This document shows, piece by piece, positions 47,126-58,425 of a DNA stretch of 64,000 nt (positions within the stretch are counted from its first letter, which is position 1; each line of letters starts with the position of its first letter). The position numbers and the translations under genes are program-made. Source of the DNA: Aralia elata. Its lineage: Eukaryota; Streptophyta; Magnoliopsida; Apiales; Araliaceae. The stretch is from positions 19,649,206-19,713,205 of the forward strand of contig CM068388.1 of the NCBI GenBank assembly GCA_034770075.1. Direction: 5' to 3'. A model generated the notes under the pieces. The model was not told the origin of the DNA. It did not search any database and was given only the letters and a program-made list of their open reading frames with translations.

Positions 47126-50100
47126 AAGGTTCTTATGAATTCGTTAAAGCTCACGCTTTGAGTAGATCTATGACACATAGTTAAATCAGTTCTAAGTGTA
47201 GGTATTGGTTGACAAAACAATGAGCTAATAAGTTGAAAATTGTATATGCAGGAAAAACTGTCCTAAGCTATCCAGGCTACTCCATGGGCTTGAATGGAAA
47301 ACTCATCATCACCAGGCATGCTGATGTCACTGAGCATATCGATCATCTCATAAGGAGGAAGTAGATAGATGCAACACGAACAAAGATATTCTCCATTAAG
47401 AAGTGAATCTGCATCTCCACCCAAGATGTTGTGAAGTCCTACGAAGGATGATCAAAGGGTTATCTAAAGGATAATGCGCCATCATCAATGCACTTGCAAT
47501 GACTCCATGAGCTTCTCAACACTTATGACATGTTCACACTCTACAAGATATGAACACAGAGGATCATTCAAGCGTATCAGTAATAATTAGATGTCATAAC
47601 TAACCATGTGCAGAATTCAAAGATGTGCTCAATGAATCAGTTAATGCCGCACAATGAAAGAACAATTGATGAGACCAACAATGACCTGAGGGAGTTCAAC
47701 TAACAAAGAAATGCATCATTGCTAGCAGCACCACTGACTGTCAAGAAATTGACATCAGTGAGGTATCTATCTCTGTCTCCCTAAAAATGCAAATGTCTTT
47801 AATTATTAATATGTATTGCATACGCTGCATGTCTTCATACTTCAGTAGCATATCAAGAAATCATTTTCAACCCCAAAAGGAAAAAGAAAGAAAGTGAGAA
47901 TAATGGTTTAACAATCACTTTGCTGTCTATCCATATTTGAGGCTGAAAATAAAATTCTTGAGATGAACATCTGAAGTCTTTAAAAATAGAGTCTTCTTCT
48001 ATCTTGTTGCTAAATGAGTATAATATGCTTAAACTGTTTTGCAATTGCTGTTGTGTGTACTGATAAAGACTCAAACTTATTTATCTTGATTTTGAGAGTC
48101 TATCCATAGATGTGGAAAACCAAGTGTTCTGGAATTGTAATCTGTAATATCACCTCAAGTTTTTTAAACTCTGTTGTTTAATAGGTGACTGTGCTTAATG
48201 AGCCATTTGCATCCTACCTTAGTCCTCACATCTTATTTGATGAGTAGTACATTATTTCATTATCTAAGTCTTTGATAAAGTCGTAGAGTGTAGTCATGTC
48301 TGCAGCTGTGCACTAAAGGGTTGTAGAGACTGATCAACTCTACGGACCATCTAGGTACAACTCACAGAACTGACCACCACTCTACTAAGGTTCAAACACT
48401 TAGAACAAGATGCAAGCAATGACTCATCTAAGGAGAAGGATTGAGGACCCACATCCGTTTTATCATGTTTTCTCTCACACACATTGTCATGCAACATGTC
48501 TTGTTATCACCTCATTTAAGCTGCATAAATTGTGAAATCACAGTCTGGAAAAGACTTGAGATTTCAAAAGAACTAATCCAGCAGGACCCAAAGAATATTG
48601 GGTACCAAGTTAGAAATTGAGTTAACCTGCAAGTATCATAATTACTCTCATGCACATTCAAGGAAAAAAGTTGGAAAAGAATGATCCTCATCAACAAACT
48701 CCTAACAAACGGCAAAGACATGATTCTACAGTAAATCCCTCTCAGAAGTTGGAGCTCCATACAGCATAATAAAGCTCCTCAAGAAGCAGTACAAAAACCA
48801 GGTCTTCATCATCTCTGCGATCACAGTGTAAATGGAAGGATCGTAGAGCAACCAAGGGTACAAGACTTCATCAGCTCTACGGCAACAGTGCAAAGGAAAG
48901 GATCGTAGAGTGACCAGTGCTAAAGAGAATGCTCTACGATTAGATGAAGAAAGATAGACATTCATCTAAAATGGAAGTATCAAGTATGGGGGAGCAACAA
49001 TCTGATAAGTTCAGCAATGCTCAATTTGATAAGGAATCAAGGAAATGAAGAGATGAAGAATGTGAAGCTGCAAGATGAAAAGAGTCGCAAAGCTACAGCC
49101 TTGGGTGTAAAAGAAAATATTTGAGCCTAACAGATGGCATGTGAGCATGCAGGGTAAAGTTCTCTGGCAGGTTAAGAGACAAATCAAGCCCTTGATCTCA
49201 ACCATTTCATGACTTAAGCAAAATAAAGCTCCTATAGTCCTTAAGGTGACACTCCATTATACACAACCCTGTCCCAGACTCAGAGTCCCAAAACTCTGTG
49301 CCTGATGAACCAAATGAATCCTCATCATAAAATTCCTAAACTCTACGACTGTCAAACCAGGCCAGCCATACTATTAAAAGTCGTAGAGTCATTCATTATG
49401 ATTGCCACCATGATCGTAGAGTACGTTGACTCTACGACCACAACCTACTAAACACTACTCCCATACCTTATATCTAATCAAATCCAAGGAGTACAGTGAT
49501 GACATTCTAAACACCTTATCCAAACAGTCCTTCCTCAGACAAGCGCCTCAGAGACAAACCAAGCCTTACGTTTCAAACCTAGAGGCCTGCCCTCTCTGAG
49601 CTTCCTTAGTCCTGTCGAAAGACTAAATGAGAATGCATCACCAGTAATTCTCCAGAGCTGAAGATGTAAAAGAAACAATGGAGAAAGGTTGATCCCCTAA
49701 AAAGAAAGTTGATCATGGGATTCTCTAGAAGAGAAAGAAGCTGGTCCTAAAGTGCAAGTCAGCATCTGAGCAGTAATAGGCGTGACCAAACTCAATTCTC
49801 AAAGAAGACATGATCGTAGAGGAAAGGGCAATGACATCAAGTCACTCTACGAATGGGTTAAGTCGAGAGTCAAAAGGACATGGGCCACGTTCTTAGTAAC
49901 TGATGTGCAACAGTTATGGAAGTTTCAACACAGTTGGCCACGTTCAGCAAATGGGTTTCTCACACGTGTAATGGACAAAAAGAGGGAATTGATATAAGTC
50001 AGATTTCAAATACTGATTGTTGCTCTTTCCTATCAGTTATCAATATCGTTCCTCTCATAACCCTAGAATCATCAAATCTTCAGCAAAACCAAAACCAACA

Positions 50101-50218
50101 ACCTCCAGAAGCCTCAGAACCCTAATCACTTCAAATCTTCATCAGCTGGTGTTACTCACAGTTTCCAAATCTGAAGTTGATCTCTTAGAACTTCTCAAGA
50201 GTTCAATCTTATCCAAAG
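47126..50218 (+). other. non-coding interior of the copia-derived element
   Basis: No gag, protease, integrase or RT motif is visible in any frame; only short open stretches occur. CGTAGAG and its complement CTCTACG recur many times (for example 48281, 48841, 48905, 49382, 49414, 49428, 49806). Confidence 0.65.
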
Positions 50219-50905
50219 TTGCTGATCAAAGACACTCAACATTTCAAAGTTTATCGTCATGCTGAAGGTATATACATTCCATACTTTATGTTGAAAAACA
50301 GTGATAAAGGAAAATCAACAAACCAGTTCGTAGAGTCAGCAGTTGTGAAACCCTCTAATTCTACGACTGCAGCCTTCCAAACCCAACCAAGTATCAAACT
50401 CCCTGATATCCCCACTGTTATACCTTCTGATATCCCTTCCTCATCCAACAAAGAACCATTTGATATTGTCACTGCTCTTGAGAACATCTACAAGAGTGAG
50501 AAATCCAAGTCAACTACACCAATTTTTGAAGATGTCTTGATTGACCAAGAGTTGTTGAAGAACTCAGAAGAATTGCTTGGGAATATTTCCTCAGTTACTA
50601 AAGCAGCACAGAAGGTAACTGAAGGCGAAGATAATGAGTTCTACAAGAAGTTGCAAGCCTCATTCACAGACATATCCATAAAGCTTCACCAACGAGATCA
50701 GATCTATGTCAAGTCAATTGAGCAGCAGAGAGCTAAAGCCTTGAAACTCCAACAACAGAACAAACGCTCTATTCATACTCTATCAGCTAAAGTAGAGAAC
50801 CTTAGTCAGTCCCTCACTCAGCAAATGGAGCTTGGCCAGCAGGAGGTGAAAATGGAAGTTGGTAATACCTCCTACTTAGTTGAACAACTCATTACTCTCT
50901 CCTAA
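50219..50905 (+). CDS. retroelement frame of unknown function with predicted coiled coil
   Basis: The 228-codon frame is the longest in the element's interior. The first part (LIKDTQHFKVYRHAEGIYIP) may continue from an upstream frame, because the preceding codons are open in a shifted frame. The middle is S/T/P-rich, and the last 90 residues are Q/K/E/L-rich with heptad spacing (KLQQQNKRSIHTLSAKVENL), suggesting a coiled coil. No known catalytic motif is present. SIRE-type copia elements carry an extra, envelope-like frame after pol with a C-terminal coiled coil. Position and composition fit that, but the identity is inference. The start is uncertain. Confidence 0.5.
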   Translation: MLIKDTQHFKVYRHAEGIYIPYFMLKNSDKGKSTNQFVESAVVKPSNSTTAAFQTQPSIKLPDIPTVIPSDIPSSSNKEPFDIVTALENIYKSEKSKSTTPIFEDVLIDQELLKNSEELLGNISSVTKAAQKVTEGEDNEFYKKLQASFTDISIKLHQRDQIYVKSIEQQRAKALKLQQQNKRSIHTLSAKVENLSQSLTQQMELGQQEVKMEVGNTSYLVEQLITLS

Positions 50906-51130
50906 ATGATTGATGACAAAAAGGGGGAGAAAAAGATGAATAAACATAAGAAGATGAAGCACAGAAAGAAGTCAAGAACTGACATGAAAAGCAAGGAGCT
51001 GAAGAAGAACAAGAAGAACAAAGATGGAGCACCAACAACTGAGGGGGAGCCAGGAGAAGAAGCAGAAGATGAAGAAACAACTGCAAGAAGTAAGGGGGAG
51101 CATGTGCCAAAGAAGGACACAGAAGAATAA
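50906..51130 (+). CDS. K/E-rich short frame next to the polypurine tract
   Basis: It directly follows the stop of the previous frame with no gap (MIDDKKGEKKMNKHKKMKHR start) and is almost wholly K, E, R, D and G. It includes GEKK, GEPGEE and GEHVPK, each encoded by GGGGGAG-containing DNA. It may simply be purine-rich DNA that stays open, so a real protein is doubtful. Confidence 0.25.
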   Translation: MIDDKKGEKKMNKHKKMKHRKKSRTDMKSKELKKNKKNKDGAPTTEGEPGEEAEDEETTARSKGEHVPKKDTEE

Positions 51131-51439
51131 AGAGGACAGCAGCAGTAGAAAGCAGTCACAAGACAACATCAAGCAGAAGGTATATCTCTAAAAGGCAAGG
51201 AGAAATTAACTGTCTTATGCTAGTAGCTAGGATCTCCTTGTTAGATTACTATAGCTTGTGCACTGCATATGTTTAAGTTTATTGGTATGGTAAATGACTA
51301 TCTTGAATGCACATCATTTCATATCTCTTGATCTAGCAATACAGTGACTTACTGTATCTTAAGTCACATCAGCACTCATACACCAACATGTATTGCTTAA
51401 ATTGAATGTTATGCTATTAGTGTTTTTGTCATCATCAAA

Positions 51440-51450
51440 TAGGGGGAGAT
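51440..51450 (+). other. polypurine tract of the copia-derived element
   Basis: TAGGGGGAGAT directly precedes the 3' LTR. Similar AGGGGGAG words occur at about 50930, 51041 and 51091. Confidence 0.85.
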
Positions 51451-54429
51451 TGTTGGGAATCAGCATGCGATTGTTAGACTCATTATCATAGGGGAGAATG
51501 CTATAAGATCTGCATGTGATTACCACTATTCATTATATGTGATTTGATTGATGACAAAATGATAAGAAGAACATTCATACTGTTAAAGCCTTTGTAAAGT
51601 CCTTAATGAAATATATGTACAAGGACTTAGAAGATCAAATATGTTAGGTTGATCTAAGCTGAATGAATATATATCTGATCAAAACATGTTTGTAATATTA
51701 GGCTTTGTAAAGTCCTTAAAGGAATATGATGTACAAGGACTTAGAATTGAATAGAAAAAGATCAAACTTGTTAGGTTGATCTTATATACTGTAATGTCAC
51801 ATGTACAAACAAGGGCCAGACTGATCGCAGAGCATTGCACTGACTAAGTGAAGAATCGTAGAGCAGTCAGTCGACATCGCAGAGCCAAGTATGCCATCAC
51901 AGGGTTTGCCAGGAAAACGTAGAGTAAAACTCGGCAGGACGTAGAGTTCTTTCGGTAGAACGTAAAGCACTCTCGGCAGGACGTAGAGTTGCCTCGGCGT
52001 TGCAGTGCTAATTCCCAAGATCGTAGAGCCTGCCAGGCAAGCATAGTAACAGGCTCGGCAAATCGTAGAGCTCACTCGGCAGCATTCACTGGGAATCGTA
52101 GAGCTGCGCATGTTAACGCAAAGCTTGCAAGGCAATCGTAGAGAGTGACTCGGCAGAACAAGGAGCTCATTCAGAATCGTAGAGTATACAATGCAAAGAG
52201 GAAATCAGTATGCTAACATGGGTTCGTAGAGTCAGTCTAAAGTCAGCCACTCTACGACTCCCATGATCAGGTTACAATCAAGCAACAACGTAGAGCGGTA
52301 GCTGCTGAAGCACTCAAAGATAAAGTGGCAATCTTCAAGACTACCAAGCAAGCTGAGCATGAGCTATCAGTCATAGCAAGATCTCTAAGCACAACCAAAA
52401 CATCAAACCATAACAGAGATCAAAGGACAAGGTCAAGTAATCACTCTACGATCCATCAAAACTCTAGACCTGCATTAAAGACAAAGGTCATAGAGTAAGA
52501 AAAGTTCAGCAAGAACAAGTAATCGTAGAGCTGAGTCTAAGACAACAGAAGCACTCAAGCAGTCTCAGCGAAACAAAGCGAAAAGATCATAGAGTAACAC
52601 TCTATGACATAAGGAAGAATGTCTGAAGATTAAGTGGAGCAGTCCTCTACATCAAAGGAGTCACAACAAACAGAAGATCATAGAGCAGTCCTCTATGACA
52701 CAGCAGCAGAGCCAACACCTATAGAACATAGAGCAATCCTCTATAATAAGCACACTGCAACAATGGCTCAACAAAGATCATAGTGCTATGCTCTGGGAAC
52801 GAAAAGCCAAATGGGATCACAGAGCATAAGGGAATACAAACTGCAAGAGAGCACAAGGTCCCAACTGAAGTTAGCAGTAAACTCTACGATCTAAGGCAAC
52901 AGTCTTTAGTTAGAAGCAAGCAGTTCACTCTACGATCAAAGATTCAGGCTACACCTAAGATAATCGTAGAGCAAGTAAGAGAGTGCCAGCTGGATTAAAA
53001 ATATTAGGGCACTCAGGGTTACTATTTCAAGATGAGCGACTGAGTAGACAAAGGAGTATAATAAGTAAACAATTTGAGTGGAGCTCAAACAGTCATATCT
53101 GCAGCAGTCAACAAGCAGCGCATGTGACTCCACTATCTTGGTACCAGCTAATGGATGCTGACTCAGCCATCACTAACAGACTTAGGGAAGTAAAATACTC
53201 AGTGATACAATAAACAAGTCTGCAGAAAGTTAGTCTCCAACGGAAAGAAGTGCAACGGGAAGATATCAACGACAAACTTTCAACGGGAAGATGGAGAACT
53301 ACAAAAGAGACAACCACACTCGAATGGAAGGGTGTGTTGGTATGTAGTAGGCAAGAGAGCAAGAACACAAACTGTACAATCAGCTAGAAGCTTCACTGCG
53401 ACATGAGAGGTATGCCAAAGGGCTGGCATATGAGCTAAGAGTCGAATGACCAAGAAGCCAAGATCTAGAGTAACCAAATCCAGAACGGACAACTCTATGA
53501 TCAAGCAAGGAACACTATGTACTGAATAGATAAAGAAGTGACTTGGACAAGTTTACCAGTGTTCAATGAAAGTGATCATCTGCATCTGCTATGTACCAGA
53601 AGAAGGAAGGGCTTCAACGACCATCATAAGCAGCATCCAGAAGAAGATCACTAACAGCTGCCAAGTACCTAAAGATGAAGGAGATCAAAGTTCATCTTGG
53701 CAGCATAACTCAACAACCAATCAACACGCCAAAGAGGGCGAGGCGTTCTTGTCTTAAGTGACTAAACGAAGTCAAGTCTGCTGGACTTGCTGAGTACCGG
53801 TGGGTACAAAAGATTCTAAGTCTGCTGGGCTTAGTCTACAGGTTCCAAGGCTGCTGGCCTTGAAGAGTTCTTTGTGAACTGGGTTTCTAAGTCTGCTGGG
53901 CTTGAAGAGGGTCATAGGATCCTTGTCCGAGGGACTAAAAACAACTCAAGTGTGCGGGACTCAAGAGGGGTCAGAGGATCCGTGTCTGCGAGGCTTGAGG
54001 AGGGTCATAGGATCCTTGCCTTTGAGGCTAAAAACAACTCTTGTCTGCTGGACTTGAGGAGGGCGTAGAGTCATTGTCTTTGTGACTAAAACAATTAGTG
54101 GATTCCTACTTGTTGAAGTAGAAGAGTGGAGTATGAGTTATTCAGTCTCCGAACTACTTACAATCTCATGTGTCATTTACTTTCTGTCATTTACTTTATG
54201 CTCCATGAACTGCTATATCTGTTATCAACCATACTATAGACTTGTAAATTGAACTAAGATTATGCTTGATTCTATGAAGGGGTTATTAATGATTATTCCG
54301 CTATGCATGAATTGATTCTCTATTTTCATAACTGATTATACTTTCATTAATAAATGAAAAAAGTTTTAAAGGATCTATTCAACCTCCTCCCCCCTTTCTA
54401 GATCCACATTCTGTCCCCGGGAACCAACA
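51451..54429 (+). repeat. 3' LTR of the copia-derived element
   Basis: Colinear with 44169-47111. It has an extra stretch of about 35 bases near 52845 (GAGAGCACAAGGTCCCAAC) and scattered substitutions. It ends GGGAACCAACA, followed by the target duplication AACTT. Confidence 0.95.
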
Positions 54430-54491
54430 AACTTTTTATCAAGTGATTTTGTTCCTTGTGATGTTTAACCACCTTGATATTGGCTTTCCAG

Positions 54492-54544
54492 AGTATTTTG
54501 GAATTGAAAATACATTTCGTAGTTTGACCCCACATGTTGTTCAG
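54492..54544 (+). pseudogene. PAT17: S-acyltransferase exon 8, GC donor
   Basis: It is preceded by ttccag and codes for YFGIENTFRSLTPHVVQ in phase with exon 7, matching the Arabidopsis segment YYGVDKSFRSLAPRVIQ. The donor reads CAG|gcgagt, a GC-AG intron if used. Confidence 0.85.
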
Positions 54545-54739
54545 GCGAGTACTTTATGTTCATCTATTTGCAACCTCATGACTCCATTTCGTTCTTCTTT
54601 TTCTTTTTTCTTTTATTTATCTATTTATTTATTTGTTATGTGGATTATAGTTCCTTAAAAAATAATGGTTTTTTGAGTGTTTGTAATGAGTTATGACTTC
54701 TATATGTTTCTTGAAAACTTGGAAAATATGTTTATGGTG

Positions 54740-54777
54740 GGCTGAATGACACTTTTAACCTTCCAAGTTGCCACTCA
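54740..54777. mobile_element. lone end of a Mutator-type MITE
   Basis: GGCTGAATGACACTTTTAAC then CTTCCAAGTTGCCACTCA matches the terminal 38 bases of the MITE at 21918. The rest of that element is missing, and an LTR fragment is fused at CATAGGATCC. Confidence 0.7.
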
Positions 54778-55125
54778 TAGGATCCTTGCCTTTGTGGCTA
54801 AAAACAACTCTTGTCTGCTGGACTTGAGGAGGGCGTAGAGTCCTTGTCTTCGTGACTAAAACAATTAGTGGATTCCTACTTGTTGAAGTAGAAGAGTGGA
54901 GTATGAGTTATTCAGTCTCCGAACTACTTAAAATCTCCTGTGTCATTTACTTTCTGTCATTTACTTTATGCTCCATGAACTACTGTATCTGTTATCAACC
55001 ATACTATAGACTTGTAAATTGAACTAAGATTATGCTTGAATCTATGAAAGGGTTATTAATGATTATTCCGCTATGCATGAATTGATTCTCTATTTTCATA
55101 ACTGATTATACTTTCATTAATAAAT
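54775..55125 (+). repeat. 351-bp fragment of the copia-derived LTR
   Basis: Nearly identical to 54004-54357 of the 3' LTR, from CATAGGATCCTTGCC to TTCATTAATAAATG. It lacks the LTR end and any target duplication. It lies only about 350 bases downstream of the complete element, with exon 8 between them. Confidence 0.9.
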
Positions 55126-56711
55126 GGAATAATACGGAGCTCAAGTGAACACTTAAAATTAAAGACATATACTCTTTTTCTCTCAGTTTCGTTCTTTTTC
55201 TCTTTGTCGTCGTCAGTTTGGTTCTTTTTCTTTCCGTGCTTGTCACTTTCGTTCCCTCTCTTCAGTTTTCTTTCTCTCTTTCGGTTTTTCTCTTCATTTT
55301 TCCTTTTCTTTCCAGTTTTTCTTCTCTTTATCTGCTCTTTGGTTGTGTTCTGATTGGGTGTACGTTCAATCTGAGGCTGAAATCTGAAGAGATTTAATTG
55401 GGTGTTTGAAGATAAGCTGTGTTGGGGCTAGGTTTTCATCGTAAGTTCTTCATCTCTTTGGATTTGTTCTTGCATGTGTTTATTTTTAACCCATTTACAG
55501 TTTTTGTGTATATAAACGTATTTGAGGTGCTAAATTTGTTTTGTTATAATGGTTTTTCTGCTTTCATAGTGGTAGCATAGTGGTGGCTGCGGTGGCAGCA
55601 GTGGTGGTTTCTGTGTCTCTGGCCTCCACTAAAAATTAGGTTTTAATTTTTCCCTTGTTAATTTTCCCTAAAATTTAGGTTTTAATTAGAAATTTAACGA
55701 TATTTGGAGCTAATTTGGGTTATAATATGAATAAGACCCATCATTTTTATGATAAAAATCATTGCATATAATTTATTCATTCTTTGATACCTTTGCTCAT
55801 ATTGTTGCTGTTACATATTTTAAGTGTTATTGTCTTTTTTATTCCTTATACTACTTAAAAGTCTAATTCTTGCTGGATGTCTGTTCTAACAATCAGTAAT
55901 TGCAATTTTCATTTTTGTCATTTCAGTCATCAGTTCGGAGAGTAGTTCTTCAGACCGGGAAGGTACAAAAATCTGATATTCAATGTAGAACCTTTTATTT
56001 TTAAGACATGTACAAAATTCTTACTTTACTTTTATTGACAACACACAAGTGTTTGTGAGTTTCATTATTCAATTAGCATTAAGTTGTTAAGGATTTGGTA
56101 CTAATATTTATGTGATATATTATTGTCTTTTTGGTCTGTATTCACAATTTAGAAGGAACTGGGTTCCAAACTTATTTTTTTATTTGTGGTATGGACAGAT
56201 TGTGTCTCTTCAGAAAATGGATAAATCTTATTTTGGGGAGGGCTTAACTCTTCTTGATGAAAGGTTTGTGATTAAAACCTTTTCCAGTCAACACTTTCTA
56301 CCTATTCCTGGTTACAATTCTCTGAAAAATGTACACAGCTATGAACTTGGAGAACTTTGAATTTCTATGTAAATTGAATGTCTCAAATATCAATATTTGT
56401 TACCCCTGAATGCATATCCTACTTGTCACTCGACAGTGTTGGTGTTTATGATATATTACATCTTTTATTTTAGTTGACTGCATTATACTCTTTTATAAAT
56501 CTACAAAATACTGCATTATAAATCTTTTATTTTGCCTTAAGAGTACAACAATGTCACCGTTGTTCTTTGTGTATATGGGTGCGTGTGTCTGTGTGTTCAT
56601 ATCTAGTCATTCTTTTCTCTATTTGCATTCAATATGTCATGGTAACTTATTTTATACTTGTTTGTTGCTCGTCTTTAATTTATACGGTAATGGTTTTATT
56701 TCTTGTACCAG
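55126..56711 (+). other. remainder of intron 8
   Basis: A pyrimidine-rich run (55165-55340, TTTTTCTCT and TTCGTTC words) leads to GGTTTTCATCGTAAGTTCTT at 55431, resembling a plant 5' leader and its donor site, but no coding exon follows that I can identify. The rest is AT-rich. A 52-codon open stretch at 56205-56360 has no recognised domain. Confidence 0.5.
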
Positions 56712-56838
56712 TGGTTGTTGGGCTCCTATAACACACAAATACTTCTTATGGTCTTCCTGACCATAGTTTCTCTGCTACTTGGCTGGTTTCTTTGGATATC
56801 ATGTGAACCTCTGTCTGACAAACACCACAACAAATGAG
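56712..56838 (+). pseudogene. PAT17: S-acyltransferase exon 9, frameshifted
   Basis: After gtaccag the frame reads WLLGSYNTQILLMVFLTIVS and LLLGWFL, the fourth membrane span. The next codons give WISCEPLSDKHHNK and a stop at 56835-56837. Shifted by one base, the same DNA reads GYHVNLCLTNTTTNE up to a GAG|gt donor at 56838, the conserved continuation containing the NxT-rich motif of the family. An extra T in TTTCTTTGG explains this. Confidence 0.85.
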
Positions 56839-57049
56839 GTCTATCTCTTACTTCTGATTTTGTGATTTCGTTTGTCTAGTTTGTCGTGGTAAACTGAGAA
56901 AGAGATTTGGATCTTAACACTTCAACGGTTCAACTGTGCTCTAGGATTCTTGAGCTTTTTTGTGCAATAAAATGCATATTGAAAAAAGAAAACAACATAA
57001 TTAGGAGATAGTTCTGTGAAGTAAGATTTTGTTATGTGTTGAATGATTA
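56839..57049. other. sequence between exon 9 and the LINE
   Basis: I looked for the expected next exon (TFKWQEY-type) and do not see it here or after the LINE. No other feature. Confidence 0.5.
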
Positions 57050-57192
57050 TGGCTCTGAAGCTTGTTTACATATCTAAATTCTAAATACCGAGACATGTAG
57101 TCGGTGTGACAGTTTGAGAGCTCTTCACGGCGACTCGACCTCTGCAAACCACCTGATAAACCTCTCAATCGATATTCTGTGTCTGAGAGAAC

Positions 57193-58425
57193 CATGGATT
57201 TGAGCAACTTGGATACCGATATGGAGCTATCTGGGGCGGTTGGATTGAAGTCACCTCAGGAATTTTCTGTAGCTCGTGATTCTCTGCATCTCTGCGGGAT
57301 CTTCTTCTAGCCCTAAAGGTAATAATTCTCTTCGTATCCTTCGGATATCTACTATTGATAATTTGGGTGTTCGTTCCCTTAATGGATCTAGTGGCGAATT
57401 TATGGAAAATAAGGGTATGGAAACATATATTAATGAGGAATTTATGGCTGATTTTCCTGAACTTCCAAATTCGTCTGCTAAATTGGGACTGCATGGGGAA
57501 AATTTGAATGGAAATTGGGCCTCAGTTGTTTCTAATAATCGTAGTAGAGCAAATGGTATGGATTTAAAGTTCATTGAGCCTACTGTTATAAATGGTGTTC
57601 GTGTGGTAAAATATGAAATGGATGATATAGAAACTGAGATGCTTGGATCATAAGTTTTGGGAGGTAAACCCCCTTTCAAAGTAGTTGAGGAGTTTGTTAG
57701 GAAAAATTGGAAGCATTATGGGCACATTGATGTTTTTCTTCTCAATTCTGGGGTTTTTATTTTCAAGTTTGGGGATACAGATATGAAGGAGAGGGTCTTG
57801 GAGCAGGGCCCTTGGACTTTTGAAAACAAACCTCTTGCTTTAAAGCCTTGGTCTCCTTCGGTTAGTTTGGAGTAAGAGGGAGTTACCACCATACATATTT
57901 GGATTCTTTTAACGGGTTTGAAGTTACATTTATGGTCTTCTCATCTGATTAGTAAATTGGTGAGCTACTTGGGAATACCTTTGTTTACGGATAAGTTGAC
58001 TGCAAGGCAGGAAAGATTGGCTTATGCTAGGATTTGTGTGGAAATTGAAGCTGGGAAGGAGCTTCTAAATAGTATAATAATTCTAAATGAGAAAAATGTT
58101 TTGGAAACACAAACTGTTGAATATGAATGGATTCCCCCTCAATGCAATGTTTGCAAGGTGTTTGGACACAAACCAAGTAAATGCCCTAAGAAACCTGTGA
58201 TTAAACAAGAGTGGATAGTTGTGAAGAATAAAAAAGAAGGTCCTGAAGGTGGAGTTGGTGAAACTTCAAATTCTTATGTGCAAAATGTAAATGCAAATCC
58301 TTATATGGAAAATCTTGATCGTGATGAGGTTGATAAAAAGGATGAGGGACAGATTATCAGTGGAAGTGATTGTTTAAATAAGACTGGTATGATGTTGCAA
58401 GATGAAGCAATAGAATTTTCACGAT
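57193..58425 (+). pseudogene. LINE ORF1 (DUF4283 and zinc knuckle)
   Basis: It starts MDLSNLDTDMELSGAV at 57193. After frame changes near 57280 and 57650 it reads FVRKNWKHYGHIDVFLLNSG and VLEQGPWTFENKPLALKPW, the DUF4283 core. Then come LGIPLFTDKLTA, YARICVEIEAGKEL and the CCHC knuckle CNVCKVFGHKPSKC (58141-58185). ORF1 proteins bind the LINE RNA. Stops at about 57651 and 57873 break it. Confidence 0.75.

Larger units (their letters stand above)
44169..54429 (+). mobile_element. non-autonomous copia-derived LTR retrotransposon (LARD-like), 10.3 kb
   Basis: Two LTRs of about 2.95 kb (44169-47111 and 51451-54429) start TGTTRGGAATCARCATG and end CGGGAACCAACA. A perfect 5-bp duplication AACTT flanks the element (44164-44168 and 54430-54434). 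The PBS TGGTATCAGAGC is at 47114 and the PPT AGGGGGAGAT at 51441. The 4.3-kb interior has no reverse transcriptase, integrase or protease that I can find, only one 228-codon frame and a K/E-rich frame near the 3' end. LTR features shared with the copia element at 1-4230 suggest it is a large derivative moved by copia proteins. By eye the LTRs differ by about 2-3%, so it is older than the Tat-type element. It enlarges intron 7 of the S-acyltransferase gene in sense orientation. Confidence 0.9.
34701..56838 (+). pseudogene. PAT17: DHHC-type protein S-acyltransferase, PAT17-like, broken
   Basis: The family transfers palmitate to cysteines of membrane proteins, through a four-pass membrane protein whose cytosolic DHHC zinc domain is catalytic. 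Exons: 34701-34855, 34930-35023, 41685-41779, 41863-42030, 42151-42223, 42390-42442, 42971-43062, 54492-54544, 56712-56838. Phases match at each junction, and the translation follows Arabidopsis At3g04970 from the N-terminus to LCLTNTTTNE. The zinc domain is complete (CSTCK, HCSIC, DHHCGWM, NNCIGERN). Three lesions are visible: TAG at codon 30 (34794-34796), a one-base shift in exon 9 (TTTCTTTGGATA), and no 3' exons after 56838, where a LINE starts about 200 bases on. Intron 7 is 11.4 kb because of a retrotransposon. A pseudogene is most likely. Confidence 0.85.

Noticed and set aside
44169..54429. Autonomous copia element
   Set aside because: No integrase, RT or protease motif was found in the 4.3-kb interior in any frame.
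55145..55440. Promoter and first exon of a separate gene in intron 8
   Set aside because: The pyrimidine-rich leader and a GTAAGT site look gene-like, but no coding exon follows that I can link to it.
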